A stretch of 64,000 nt of DNA, from assembly GCA_036705565.1 (NCBI GenBank), contig JAUBUY010000016.1; one strand, 5' to 3'. How positions within the stretch are numbered: the stretch's first letter is position 1; every line of letters starts with the position of its first letter. Source of the DNA: Microcoleus sp036705565. Its GTDB lineage: Bacteria > Cyanobacteriota > Cyanobacteriia > Cyanobacteriales > Microcoleaceae. The notes beneath the pieces were generated by a model that was not told where the DNA came from, ran no database searches, and worked only from the letters and a program-made list of their open reading frames with translations. A program made the translations under genes and the position numbers. This document shows, piece by piece, positions 49,962-58,912 of the stretch.

Positions 49962-50675
49962 ATGCAATTAACTAATCCAACAAAAGAAATACAAATGACC
50001 CTTCCCGAATTCAAAAATGAAAAACTGCTGCGCCAAGCACTAACCCATCGTTCCTACGTCAACGAAAACCCCACATTCCGCGAAGAAGACAACGAACGCT
50101 TAGAATTTCTTGGCGATGCTTTGCTCACTTTTCTCAGCGGCGAATATCTCTATCAGCGTCATCCTGAAATGGGAGAAGACCAACTGACTCGCCGACGTTC
50201 TGCATTAGTAGATGAAAAACAATTAGCCAGATTTGCTACTGAAATCAATTTAGATTTAAAAATGCGGCTGGGAAAAGGAGCTTATCGAGAAGGTGGGATT
50301 ACTAATCCCAATTTGCTCAGCAGCACTTTTGAAGCATTTATTGGCGCTTACTATCTCGATACGCAAGATATGGACAAAGTTAGCCAGTTTGTGTGGCAAA
50401 TGTTTGATTCGGTTCCCGAAAATGTGGTCGAAACTCGATCGACTGTAGACTCGAAAAATCGCTTTCAGGAATGGGTACAAGCCAATGGTGACACGACTCC
50501 CCCCAAATACGTGACAGTCCAAGCAGGAGGCACACCCCACAAGCCGGAATTTCTCGCTAAAGTTTATGTTGCAGAGAAACTCTATGGAGAAGGTAAAGGC
50601 AAAAGCAAAAAAGATGCTGAGAAAAATGCGGCTGAAGATGCGCTAGCAAAGCTGAAAAAACGCGGACTGATCTAA
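49962..50675 (+). CDS. rnc: Ribonuclease III
   Basis: The 237-aa enzyme cleaves double-stranded RNA. The nuclease domain has LRQALTHRSYVNEN near residue 22, the signature DNERLEFLGDALL near 44, and LLSSTFEAFIGAYYLD near 116. The double-stranded RNA-binding domain follows at about 163-235 (SKNRFQEWVQANGDTTPPKY; GKGKSKKDAEKNAAEDALAK). Catalytic Glu and Asp residues are present. An internal ATG at 49995 is an alternative start. Cyanobacteria often carry more than one RNase III gene; this is a full-length type. Confidence 0.96.
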   Translation: MQLTNPTKEIQMTLPEFKNEKLLRQALTHRSYVNENPTFREEDNERLEFLGDALLTFLSGEYLYQRHPEMGEDQLTRRRSALVDEKQLARFATEINLDLKMRLGKGAYREGGITNPNLLSSTFEAFIGAYYLDTQDMDKVSQFVWQMFDSVPENVVETRSTVDSKNRFQEWVQANGDTTPPKYVTVQAGGTPHKPEFLAKVYVAEKLYGEGKGKSKKDAEKNAAEDALAKLKKRGLI

Positions 50676-50721
50676 ACTTGAAAACATCGGTAAAAACTAC
50701 TAGCTTTTTTGTGCGATTCGG

Positions 50722-50750
50722 GCGTTGGCGAAGCTCTCGAAGACGATCGC
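50722..50750. repeat. Small dispersed repeat, intergenic copy
   Basis: GCGTTGGCGAAGCTCTCGAA followed by GACGATCGC. It is the noncoding relative of the coding copies at 5102, 22267 and 35163. Confidence 0.8.
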
Positions 50751-50894
50751 CCGAATTGATGGCCAGAGCACACAATGGGCTATAATCAGGACTTGTGCAA
50801 GTGTTACCTCCGTCGATCGAGGGTTGCAATGGCAGAAATTCGTTGACGAGTGCCCGATTGTCGATCGTAATTTTGGGAAATATCAGAGCAATTC

Positions 50895-51323
50895 ATGTCT
50901 ACTCAAAACCCGACTACCCTAACTGTTGAAGAAGCACAGCAAATCCTCAAAGATTTCACTTGTCTGGATATGCAATCTGTAGCCTTGCCGCTGGAAAAAA
51001 AGGCACTCCGTCAAGCGATTTTGCTGGTAGCAAGTTTGTCGGATTATCAAATGTTGGGAGTGTGCGCTTCTTCGACGGATGAGGGGTTTTTAGCTTTAGA
51101 AGCTTATTTAAAAGCTTTGGGATATCAAGCTGTTTTAGATCCCAATGCTGTCTCGACCTTTGCGGGTTCGGTTTATATTAAGTTCAATACTTTGAAGGGG
51201 TCGTATTATGTTGACGGCTATCCCGGAACTTACCGGGGCGTTTTGATTTCGTGTCAATCTTCCTCAGAAGATGGAGTTAGTGGAACTTACGGTCATTTAC
51301 CTCTCGATTTATTTGTTGATTAA
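50895..51323 (+). CDS. DUF1824 family protein
   Basis: The 142-aa product is a cyanobacterial DUF1824 protein: LTVEEAQQILKDFTCLDMQS at the start, LLVASLSDYQMLGVCASS, then GSVYIKFNTLKGSYYVDGYP and GVLISCQSSSEDGVSGTYGH. The family is small and soluble with an alpha/beta fold; no function is known. It is complete and monocistronic. Confidence 0.92.
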   Translation: MSTQNPTTLTVEEAQQILKDFTCLDMQSVALPLEKKALRQAILLVASLSDYQMLGVCASSTDEGFLALEAYLKALGYQAVLDPNAVSTFAGSVYIKFNTLKGSYYVDGYPGTYRGVLISCQSSSEDGVSGTYGHLPLDLFVD

Positions 51324-51327
51324 TTTG

Positions 51328-51442
51328 TCAGTAGTCAGTAGTCCGTAGTCAGTAGTCATTAGTCATTAGTCATTAGTCAGTAGTCATTAGTCAGTAGTCA
51401 GTAGTCAGTAGTCATTAGTCAGTAGTCAGTAGTCAGTAGTCA
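51328..51442. repeat. Long tandem heptamer array (AGTAGTC / ATTAGTC)
   Basis: About sixteen heptamers alternate between AGTAGTC and ATTAGTC with one CGTAGTC. It is the longest pure array in the window. Copies of a GGTGCGTCAG-type motif and a TTTTAGA array follow up to glgA. Confidence 0.9.
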
Positions 51443-51652
51443 GTCGATCGATTAAATTGAATCAAAAACCGACTGAAAGCATCCAGGATACAAGCCCCCG
51501 GATTCATCCGTGGGGTCAATGCTTCAATCTAAAATTTAAAATCTAAAATCTAAAATCGATTGACTGATGCACCTTACTAAGCTGTAGGGTGCGTCAGCCG
51601 ATCGCCCCTCGATTCAGTCGAATCAAACAGCGACTGACGCACCTTACTAAGA

Positions 51653-53080
51653 TTAACCCTTACCAAGGATCAATTCTGGCTCTGGTTCCGGTGCGGTTTC
51701 TTCCGGCGGCAATCCCAAAATATCGCTGTACAAGTGGACGTATTTCCGTGCCGAAATATCCCAGCTAAAATCTTCTCTCATGCCGCGCTGTTGCAGTTCT
51801 CTCCACTTATCTTTGTAGCGGAAACCTTCCCAAGTTCTGATCATGCAGGTGAACAAGTCGAGGGGTTCGTAGCGATCGAAACAGTAACCTGTACCGGTAT
51901 TGTCGATCGGGTTGTTGTGGGAAACGGTATCGACTAAACCGCCGGTGCGACGAACCATTGGCACGCACCCGTAGCGGAGGGCGAGCATTTGGCTGATGCC
52001 GCAGGGCTCGAAACGGCTGGGCATCAGGAAGCTGTCGCAGCCTGCGTAAACGCGCCGGGAAAGGGCCTCGTTGTAAAGTAGTTGGGTGGACATCCTACCG
52101 GGATAGCGGGCTGTCATTTGCCAGAGTTGGGTTTCGTAGTAGCGATCGCCCGTTCCGAGTACAATAAATTGAGCGTCGGTATAGGCCATGAACAGATCGA
52201 GCATTTGAATTATCAAATCCAATCCCTTCTGTTCTACCAGCCTTGTCACCATCCCGATCAAAAAGGCATTTTTATTCACTTCCAAACCGACTTCTTCTTG
52301 CAGCGCAATTTTATTAGCGGGGCGCTTTTCAATAGTATCAACACTAAATTGTTGATGGAGGTACTTGTCAGTTGCTGGGTTGTAAGATTCTGTATCAATT
52401 CCGTTCAAAATGCCCGATACTTTACCGCCGATGTAAGACAGCAAACCTTCCAAAGTTTCCCCATAAGCTGGGGTTTTGATTTGCTCGGCGTAAGTCGGCG
52501 AAACTGTATTTACTCGATCGGCAAACTGTACTGCAGCAGCCATTGTATTGTGACCTTGCATATACCAAGGACACCAAGTCATCTGTTCCAAACGCCAGCG
52601 CCACGGCCCTTGATAAGCTAAATTGTGAATAGTAAAAACCGTGCTGATATCGGGGTCTTGGCTCATCCAAACAGGTATCATCCCCGTATGCCAGTCGTGA
52701 CAGTGAATAATTTGGGGCTTCCAGTGATTCCAGGCAAATTCAGCCGCAGCATTGGCAAAGAAAGTGAACCTCCAATCTTCATCTACACCGCCGTAAACGC
52801 GACGCGGTAAGAAAGATGGATGTTGCAATAAGTATAAAGGTACATCGGTTCCCGGCAAAACAGTTTCAAACACCGAGAAGCTTTGGAACATGGCAGACCC
52901 ATCCCAAACAGGTTTTTTGGGAACGTCCATTTTGTCTGGGACGAAACCGTAGTAGGGCATGAAGATGCGGACATCGTGGCCCATGCGCCGCAGAAATTTC
53001 GGCAAAGCGCCGACGACATCGCCCATACCGCCCACTTTGGCGAGGGGTGATGCTTCGGCGGATACAAATAAAATACGCAT
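51653..53080 (-). CDS. glgA: Glycogen synthase
   Basis: The 475-aa GT5 enzyme extends alpha-1,4-glucan from ADP-glucose. The ADP-glucose-binding loop is LAKVGGMGDVVGALP near residue 14. IIHCHDWHTGMIPVWM near 123, NTVSPTYAEQI near 190, GILNGIDTESYNP near 223 and the catalytic-loop FEPCGISQMLALRYGCVPMV near 360 are all canonical. The usual cyanobacterial length is kept. The gene is monocistronic and convergent with a repeat-rich gap. Confidence 0.97.
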   Translation of the reverse strand: MRILFVSAEASPLAKVGGMGDVVGALPKFLRRMGHDVRIFMPYYGFVPDKMDVPKKPVWDGSAMFQSFSVFETVLPGTDVPLYLLQHPSFLPRRVYGGVDEDWRFTFFANAAAEFAWNHWKPQIIHCHDWHTGMIPVWMSQDPDISTVFTIHNLAYQGPWRWRLEQMTWCPWYMQGHNTMAAAVQFADRVNTVSPTYAEQIKTPAYGETLEGLLSYIGGKVSGILNGIDTESYNPATDKYLHQQFSVDTIEKRPANKIALQEEVGLEVNKNAFLIGMVTRLVEQKGLDLIIQMLDLFMAYTDAQFIVLGTGDRYYETQLWQMTARYPGRMSTQLLYNEALSRRVYAGCDSFLMPSRFEPCGISQMLALRYGCVPMVRRTGGLVDTVSHNNPIDNTGTGYCFDRYEPLDLFTCMIRTWEGFRYKDKWRELQQRGMREDFSWDISARKYVHLYSDILGLPPEETAPEPEPELILGKG

Positions 53081-53484
53081 TATTTTTTTGTGTTCCTTGA
53101 GATTGTTACTCTAGATTAAGTTTAAATGGCGAGTGGCACAATATTAACGCGCCTTCCAAAAACAAGTATAAATCTGAGTTGCTGTAGCGATCGCACTTTA
53201 CTCAAGAATGCGATCGCCCTTTTTCCATCCGCGTCGCTGTGCGGTGAAAAAAATAGCGATCGCCCCACCTTTTACTAGCCAAAAACTTATTTCTGATTGA
53301 GGCGTTGACAGGCTGTTGAAAAGGATTTACAATAATGATTAACAATAGAGAAAAAAACTCAAGTGTATCTATTAGTATATCTATTGTAGCTGTACGGTTG
53401 TGAATATCGACAGCATTTGACCTTAAAAACTACTGAATATCAAGTCACTGCGCCTAGTCTGTGACGAATGTGAGTTTCGCGGGG
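53081..53484. other. Intergenic region upstream of glgA and the exported-protein cluster
   Basis: Two divergent promoters must lie here. I see HIP1 octamers near 53188-53265 and AT-rich DNA near 53325-53380 but no gene, RNA or clear operator. Confidence 0.4.
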
Positions 53485-53532
53485 CTGGGGGAAGTGGCAA
53501 AGAACTTTGTATCTTTTTGCCACTTCCCCCAG
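53485..53532 (+). terminator. Strong hairpin before the exported-protein cluster
   Basis: CTGGGGGAAGTGGCAAA pairs perfectly with TTTGCCACTTCCCCCAG over a 14-nt loop and is followed by CCTGTTGTTTT. It ends 42 bp before the first gene of the cluster, so it could be a leader attenuator as well as a terminator. Confidence 0.65.
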
Positions 53533-53574
53533 CCTGTTGTTTTAGGAAACAAATTGTAATGTGAGGTAAAGTTG

Positions 53575-54192
53575 ATGAAAAGTGAGATTAAACGACAATT
53601 TCTAACTGTCTTAGCGGGGGCGATCGCGATCGGCAGCCTAGCTTTGAGCGCTAAACCCAGCCAAAGCCAATCAGCGTCAGGCTTTATGTGTGACACATCC
53701 TCCGGTTCACCATCGACGGTTTACCAAAACCGCCAAGGGGTACGGGAGGTTTGGATTAACTGGGTTTCCGACTACTTCCGCGACTCTGGCTACGATCCCA
53801 TGACGCGCTGCCGCGAAGTTAGCGGGCGCTTGGAAACCTTCCGCCAGAACAAACAGCTAAAGTTTGTGACAGTTGGCTACATGAACGGACAGCGAGTGAT
53901 TTGCACCGCTAGTCAAGTCAACTCACGCTGCGACGGCTTGATTTATACACTCAAACCCGGTCAAGACGCGGTTCGCACATTGTATCAATTCATGGGGTTG
54001 CGCGAGGGGCAAGCGGGTGCGCCTGCGCTGTCTGAAAGCGATGCGATGCCTTACATTGACGCGCGCCCACGGTTAGGGGACGAAGGCGGCAACTCTGTAG
54101 CACCTCCTGCGCCGGCTAACAATCAGCCAGCACCGGCTAACAATCAGCCGGCACCTCAACAGCCCACTGGTGGTGGAATGCGGGAGCTTTAA
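53575..54192 (+). CDS. Exported COP23-domain protein
   Basis: The 205-aa product from the ATG at 53575 (GTGAGGTAA upstream) has a signal peptide (residues 1-29, LTVLAGAIAIGSLALSAKPS). The COP23 domain follows (FMCDTSSGSPSTVYQNRQG; INWVSDYFRDSGYDPMTRCR; LKFVTVGYMNGQRVICTASQ) with four cysteines likely in disulfides. COP23 was first described as a circadian oscillating membrane protein in Cyanothece. A Pro/Ala/Gln-rich tail with a direct repeat (PAPANNQ twice) ends the protein. The stop lies 2 bp before the next start codon, so it heads an operon. Confidence 0.9.
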   Translation: MKSEIKRQFLTVLAGAIAIGSLALSAKPSQSQSASGFMCDTSSGSPSTVYQNRQGVREVWINWVSDYFRDSGYDPMTRCREVSGRLETFRQNKQLKFVTVGYMNGQRVICTASQVNSRCDGLIYTLKPGQDAVRTLYQFMGLREGQAGAPALSESDAMPYIDARPRLGDEGGNSVAPPAPANNQPAPANNQPAPQQPTGGGMREL

Positions 54193-54193
54193 G

Positions 54194-55000
54194 GTGAGCA
54201 ATTTGCTACGCATCGTGGCAATTTGTGCGATCGCGGCGAGTCTTTTTCCAATAAGAATCGCCGCTCAACCGGTGATGGCGAATTATGGGGTTGCTGACAG
54301 TCAAAGTGCCAATATTGAGCGGTTGGCGAGGTTGATGACTGTGCGAATTTTAACACCGAATTCTTCTGGTTCCGGGGCGATCGTCCGGCGACAGGGGCAA
54401 GTTTATACGGTGCTGACAAGTTGGCACGTTGTGGCTTTCAGCCAGCAGCATACCATTATTGCGCCGGACGGTCAGAGGTATCGGCTTTTGAGAGCGCCGT
54501 TGCAGTTGGGAAATGCGGATCTGGCGATCGTCCAATTTCGCAGTTCCATTCAGTATCAAGTAACCCGAATTAGCACTGATTTATTAACAGTAGGAGCACC
54601 TGTATTTGCCGCAGGATTTCCCATGTATCGGGGAGGTAGTTCAACTACTACATTCGACCAAGGAATTCGGGCATTTCGGTTTACTCAAGGTGTTGTATCA
54701 GTGCTGCCGCCAAAATCACTCGCTCAAGGCTATCGTTTGGGTTACACAAACGATATTGCTGTCGGGATGAGTGGCGGGCCAATTTTTAACAGTCAGGGGT
54801 TATTAATTGGCATTAATGGGCGGGTAAAAAATCGCGATCCAGATTTTGGAGTGTATGCGTTTGAAGATGGAACAGAACCGTCAGGGACAATGTTAGAGCA
54901 AATGGTTAATTCTAGTTGGGGAATTCCAATTAGTACCTATTTGCGATTTATTTCGTCTTACAGTCGATCGGCGAATTACCCACTATCCGCCAGGGATTAA
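54194..55000 (+). CDS. Exported trypsin-like serine protease
   Basis: The GTG at 54194, just after the COP23 stop, starts a 268-aa protein with a signal peptide (RIVAICAIAASLFPIRIAA). The catalytic triad is in VLTSWHVVAFS near residue 76, NADLAIVQF near 112 and GMSGGPIFNSQG near 196. It is an S1-type protease related to the next gene downstream, but lacks a PDZ domain. Proximity and coupling suggest it works with the COP23 protein in the periplasm or outside. The substrate is unknown. Confidence 0.88.
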   Translation: MSNLLRIVAICAIAASLFPIRIAAQPVMANYGVADSQSANIERLARLMTVRILTPNSSGSGAIVRRQGQVYTVLTSWHVVAFSQQHTIIAPDGQRYRLLRAPLQLGNADLAIVQFRSSIQYQVTRISTDLLTVGAPVFAAGFPMYRGGSSTTTFDQGIRAFRFTQGVVSVLPPKSLAQGYRLGYTNDIAVGMSGGPIFNSQGLLIGINGRVKNRDPDFGVYAFEDGTEPSGTMLEQMVNSSWGIPISTYLRFISSYSRSANYPLSARD

Positions 55001-55229
55001 AATCCACGGGGCTTTTAGCTAAAGTCCTCTAAAGAGGACTGAATTTTTCAGTCACTCGGCGATTGAAATCGCTTCTACAAAAACGAAGTCCGCCTACGCG
55101 GACTAAGAAATAAATGGGATATTTAGTCCACTTAAGTGGACTTATGCTTTGAGACAGGGATTTCAATCCCTGTCGGATCGGCGAGAAAGTGCAAGATATT
55201 TAGTTTCACCTTATCAACGGAGTTAGTTT
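55001..55229. repeat. Dispersed hairpin repeat cluster inside the exported-protein run
   Basis: CCGCCAGGGATTAAAATCC at the start and GACAGGGATTTCAATCCCTG at the end bracket palindromes AGTCCTCTAAAGAGGACT, AGTCCGCCTACGCGGACT and AGTCCACTTAAGTGGACT. This is the same kind of composite as 49637-49792. Whether transcription passes through it is unknown. Confidence 0.75.
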
Positions 55230-56129
55230 ATGAATTTAGGTTTTAATCGGTCTAATTACATTCCCGGCATTCTAGCCGGAACGGCAGTGGTAGCAACAGT
55301 TTTAATCAGTCAGCCCGCAATGGCAAAAACGGCTAGAGAAGTAGCTCGAATTGCCGTTCCTACTACAGTACAAATTAATAATACTCTAGCTAGCGATAAA
55401 GGCGGTTCAGGGGTAATCATTGCTAAGAAAGGCAAGATTTACACGGTGTTGACGGCGAATCATGTGGTGATAAATCCTAATTCCGAGTACGTGATTGTTA
55501 CTTCTAAGAAGAAAGAGCATAAAGTGACGGAAGTGAAAGGTTTTCAGAATAATGACAGCGGGCCGGATTTAGCAGTTGTGATGTTTGAGAGTGACGAGGA
55601 ATATTCAGTTGCACCGATTAGTAATTCCGATGAAGCCGAAATCGGTTCAGGGGTTTATATTTCGGGGTATCCTTTGCCTGCGGGTGTGGGAAGTCAAGAA
55701 CGGGAATATCAGTTTACGAATGGGCAAGTTACTAATGTGCGATCGAGTAACGATCAAGGATATACGATGCGTTACGACGCAGTGACGCGGCGGGGAATGA
55801 GTGGCGGGCCAGTTTTTGATGTTAGCGGCCGAGTGATTGGAATTCACGGACAGGGAGATACAGTTGGCCGAGTGCAAAATGAGGCTGGGGGAAGGCAAGA
55901 AGAAGTAAAAACGGGGTTTAATTCAGCGATTCCGATTAATACTTTTGTGGGGATGATGTCGCAGGTGGGGATGGAGAAATCTGCTTTGAAAGTGGATGAG
56001 AAACCTGCGGAAAATGCGGATGCGGAAGAGGTAAAACCAGGGGAAGCGCAGGGTTGGTTTGGAGATTTTGGTAAAGACATAGTTAAGGATGTGATTCAGA
56101 GGGGAATTCGGAGGATTTTGCCGTTTTAG
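55230..56129 (+). CDS. Exported trypsin-like serine protease, paralogue
   Basis: The 299-aa product has a signal peptide (GILAGTAVVATVLISQPAMA) and the triad VLTANHVVIN near residue 78, GPDLAVVMFESDEE near 112 and GMSGGPVFDVSGRVIG near 190. It parallels the protease at 54194 in layout, so the two are likely duplicates. An acidic, Ala/Glu-rich stretch and an amphipathic tail (DIVKDVIQRGIRRILPF) at the C terminus are additions that may anchor or target it. A serviceable ribosome binding site (ACGGAG) lies upstream. Confidence 0.88.
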   Translation: MNLGFNRSNYIPGILAGTAVVATVLISQPAMAKTAREVARIAVPTTVQINNTLASDKGGSGVIIAKKGKIYTVLTANHVVINPNSEYVIVTSKKKEHKVTEVKGFQNNDSGPDLAVVMFESDEEYSVAPISNSDEAEIGSGVYISGYPLPAGVGSQEREYQFTNGQVTNVRSSNDQGYTMRYDAVTRRGMSGGPVFDVSGRVIGIHGQGDTVGRVQNEAGGRQEEVKTGFNSAIPINTFVGMMSQVGMEKSALKVDEKPAENADAEEVKPGEAQGWFGDFGKDIVKDVIQRGIRRILPF

Positions 56130-56234
56130 GGCTTGAGGGCGATCGCTTTTATTGAGAGCGATCGCACTTCTGATTTACTTGAAGGTTCTGGACTTGTTTG
56201 GGTAATGTTAACTGCTCAATATGTGAGGTAAGTT

Positions 56235-56831
56235 ATGGGCCTGATTCGATTTCGATTTATTAATTGGGGAATTTTTATTTTTGTTACAGTAGCAAGTACG
56301 TTGCCTTTTGCTGGCAATGGACAAGCACCGCCGTATCCTGAAGATCCAGGGCCTAATATTATCCGCCCTGAATTTGATAATCCTGATCGAAATTCAAACG
56401 TTCCATCGCCCTCGACATCTAATCCAAGGGTTAGTTGTCCTGTTACTGGCAAGTGGAAATTTACTTCACCTACAGATTTTGGATACAACCCTGAATCGGG
56501 ATTTTTTGCTGGAGGACAACCTTATACTGCGATGGTAGAAATTACTGAGGATGGAGATAACCTCTCAATTTCTGGTTTTTATCAAAATAGCAGCGGTTTA
56601 GGTAAAGGACAGCGTTTGGGAGAGCAGATTACTAGCAGCATCCCTTTGCGATTTGGCAACGGACAATTAAGGGGTGATATTAGCGATCGCGGTTTCAAAA
56701 TCAACGGTCAGATTGCCTTCTCAGATGGCAAGCCCGATCGCAGTAAAGTGACAATTCCCTTCACAATGGAGCGACAAGCGCCTTGGCCTCGCCTTCCTCC
56801 CAATTCTCAACTGGTTTGTGGTGGTTGGTAG
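56235..56831 (+). CDS. Exported beta-rich protein with shared proline linker
   Basis: The 198-aa product has a signal peptide (NWGIFIFVTVASTLPFAGNG). A proline-rich linker follows (QAPPYPEDPGPN, then RPEF). The C-terminal domain of about 130 residues is beta-rich (CPVTGKWKFTSPTDFGYN; YTAMVEITEDGDNLSISGFY). The same linker and a similar C-terminal domain end the last gene of the cluster (57404-58633). I know no named family. It has two cysteines that could pair. The ATG at 56235 has GTGAGGTAA upstream, as does the COP23 gene. Confidence 0.7.
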   Translation: MGLIRFRFINWGIFIFVTVASTLPFAGNGQAPPYPEDPGPNIIRPEFDNPDRNSNVPSPSTSNPRVSCPVTGKWKFTSPTDFGYNPESGFFAGGQPYTAMVEITEDGDNLSISGFYQNSSGLGKGQRLGEQITSSIPLRFGNGQLRGDISDRGFKINGQIAFSDGKPDRSKVTIPFTMERQAPWPRLPPNSQLVCGGW

Positions 56832-56836
56832 TGCTT

Positions 56837-57376
56837 ATGTACAAGATGTTTAAGATTTTCACGTCACTCTCAAGTTGGGTAGTTTTGTGGACAGCAGCCA
56901 CAGGTTTAATTGTTAGCCACCAACCTATTGTGTTGGCTCAAGTGAGCGATCGCTTATCTCTTGAATTGCAACCGCCAGTTAATCAGCAAACTCGCCTAGA
57001 GGTCAGTCTCAGCCGTCGCCAAGTCACAGTGTACCGGGGTGCAGTTGAGGTTAAAAAATACCCGCTAGGTATTGGTCGTTCTGGATGGGAAACTCCGACG
57101 GGAACTTTTAGCGTTGTTCAGATGGTTCGCGACCCAATTTGGATGAACCCATTGACGGGTCAAATTGTCCCAGCCGGCGATCCGGCAAATCCGCTAGGTA
57201 CTTACTGGATTGGGTTTTCTACTGAAGGTCGAATTTGGTATGGCTTTCACAGCACCAACCAGCCACAAACAGTGGGACAGGCTATTTCTCACGGCTGTTT
57301 GCGGATGTATAGCCAGGATGCAGAGGAATTATTTTCTCAGGTAAAGGTAGGCACTTTAGTCACTATTATTCAGTAG
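56837..57376 (+). CDS. Exported L,D-transpeptidase (YkuD domain)
   Basis: The 179-aa product starts at the ATG at 56837. It has a signal peptide (SSWVVLWTAATGLIVSHQPI) and a YkuD domain: LEVSLSRRQVTVYRGAVEVK near residue 54, GWETPTGTFSVVQMV near 85, and FHSTNQPQTVGQAISHGCLR near 139 with the His-Ser-His-Gly-Cys catalytic motif. It should form 3-3 peptidoglycan cross-links or attach a protein to the wall. The gene follows the beta-rich protein by 5 bp and so is translated with it. It is complete. Confidence 0.93.
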   Translation: MYKMFKIFTSLSSWVVLWTAATGLIVSHQPIVLAQVSDRLSLELQPPVNQQTRLEVSLSRRQVTVYRGAVEVKKYPLGIGRSGWETPTGTFSVVQMVRDPIWMNPLTGQIVPAGDPANPLGTYWIGFSTEGRIWYGFHSTNQPQTVGQAISHGCLRMYSQDAEELFSQVKVGTLVTIIQ

Positions 57377-57403
57377 TCATTTGATTTTTAGTTGAGGTAA
57401 ATT

Positions 57404-58633
57404 ATGCGTCGTACTCGTCTTTTTGCTCTTGCTCTTGTCAGCTTTGTTGCTGTTTTAATAGGTGCTTTGTTTGCTCCGGGTACATTTGTCAATCGGGCTT
57501 TATCGACTGCACTTTGTACGGTTTTTAGTTTTAATTCTACTATTTGCACGGTGAATTTAGTTAATTCGTCCGATCAGGTGGTAGCGGCGACTCCGCCTGC
57601 TATGGAAAGGAATATTTCGGATTGGTTAGTGCAGCGAGTTCCGGGCGAGTTTGATGATGCACCGAGTGTGCCGGCTGGGAGTAATCCCCAAGCGCCGCCG
57701 TTTCCTCAAGATCCGGGGCCGAATCAGCCATTGCGTCCTGATTTTAATTCGGGAGGCAGCCCCCCTCCACCTCCGCCCGGTGGAGGTCCCCCTCCACCTC
57801 CGCTCGATAGAAGTCCCGCTTCGTTTCCGTCCCCTGATGTTAATCGAGCCATTGACTCAGCGACTAAAAATGCTACTGGCGAGGCGTTAGACCTTCTCAC
57901 TGAAAAATGTGATTTTTCTTCTGTTGGTACAAGTCTAGATGATCAGAAATGCTTTGGGGCAACTGGAAATCAGTGCGAAGGGGGTATCATCGCAGACCCT
58001 TTTCATAAGCCCAGGTATAACAATGATACGTGTATGGTTGAAGCATATTCTACAAAGGGCAGTAGGGCGCATGACCAGTGTTGTGTGGAACATCCTAGAG
58101 GCTATGCGTGCGGTGGATTAGGAAATTGGAACCATACAGAAGATCCTAAGACTTCCGTGTGTAAGGCCTTTTTTGACCAAGCATGGGATAATTCCACACA
58201 TAATACAGGTACGTGGAAGGAGTATGGCCCATACTACAACTTAACTGGAACTTGGACTGCGAAGATAGACCCTTTTTATACCGCTGATCGAGAACCAGGA
58301 TGCCATCCTGGTTCAATAGGTGCACCTCTTTTACCTGGAGCGAATGAATTTACTATGGTTCAGTCAGGACGGAGTATCAGCATACCCGGTAATTTCGGTG
58401 GATGGTCAAGCACTACGGGTAGCAAGGGATATGGATCTGCCGCAGGTGGCACAGTATCAGACAACGTATTTACTCTCAGATCAACAGCAGCAGGTTTCAC
58501 AAATGAACATACAGGAACTATTAGCAGTGTTAAAGATGGTCGTAATACAATAACTGGTCGAGTGGTTTGCAGCCATAGTTCTGGCTCAGCTAAGGCTGAA
58601 GGTTCTTTTACATTCACAAGGAAGAAATCCTGA
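57404..58633 (+). CDS. Exported protein with phospholipase-A2-like HDQCC motif
   Basis: The 409-aa product has a signal peptide (FALALVSFVAVLIGALFAPG). A linker near residues 99-120 (QAPPFPQDPGPN) matches that of the gene at 56235, and a poly-proline/glycine stretch near 120-137 follows. A cysteine-rich domain near 165-260 includes AHDQCCVEHPRGYACG at about residue 222. HDxCC is the catalytic His-Asp and disulfide pattern of secreted phospholipase A2, though the calcium loop is not evident. The last 140 residues are a beta-rich domain (LTGTWTAKIDP; FTMVQSGRSISIPGNFGGWS) like that of 56235. GTTGAGGTAA precedes the ATG. It closes the exported cluster. The enzymatic role is inferred only. Confidence 0.65.
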   Translation: MRRTRLFALALVSFVAVLIGALFAPGTFVNRALSTALCTVFSFNSTICTVNLVNSSDQVVAATPPAMERNISDWLVQRVPGEFDDAPSVPAGSNPQAPPFPQDPGPNQPLRPDFNSGGSPPPPPPGGGPPPPPLDRSPASFPSPDVNRAIDSATKNATGEALDLLTEKCDFSSVGTSLDDQKCFGATGNQCEGGIIADPFHKPRYNNDTCMVEAYSTKGSRAHDQCCVEHPRGYACGGLGNWNHTEDPKTSVCKAFFDQAWDNSTHNTGTWKEYGPYYNLTGTWTAKIDPFYTADREPGCHPGSIGAPLLPGANEFTMVQSGRSISIPGNFGGWSSTTGSKGYGSAAGGTVSDNVFTLRSTAAGFTNEHTGTISSVKDGRNTITGRVVCSHSSGSAKAEGSFTFTRKKS

Positions 58634-58644
58634 TGGATTAGTAG

Positions 58645-58845
58645 AATCTGTAGCGGCGGGTTCGCGATGAATTTTGCCACCCACTAATCACCTTAATAAA
58701 CCCGCCCCCACCCAACCAGTAACCCCTCACAAATATCCCCTCTCAACCGTTAAATTCAATTAATTATTGATTTCTCGGTGGGGTGGAGGCGGGTTTACAT
58801 AATTTGTCGATAGGTATCAAATATCACAGGCGAACCCGCCCCTAA
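58645..58845. repeat. Two GTAGGGGCGGGTT inverted-repeat units
   Basis: GCGGCGGGTTCGCGATGAAT with AAACCCGCCCCCACC, then GGTGGGGTGGAGGCGGGTTT with GAACCCGCCCCTA. It is the same family as 11168-11458, located after the exported cluster. Confidence 0.8.
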
Positions 58846-58912
58846 AGGCTTTCCCAAAAAACAGGCGATCGCTGTGTCAATAGTAAAATTTACTTGGCTC
58901 GATCGCTCGTGC

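Noticed and set aside
51328..51442. CRISPR-like array
   Set aside because: The units are 7 bp without spacers, so it is a tandem heptamer repeat, not CRISPR.
57651..57890. 79-codon frame overlapping the HDQCC gene
   Set aside because: It is an out-of-frame reading of the proline-rich linker and has no independent support.
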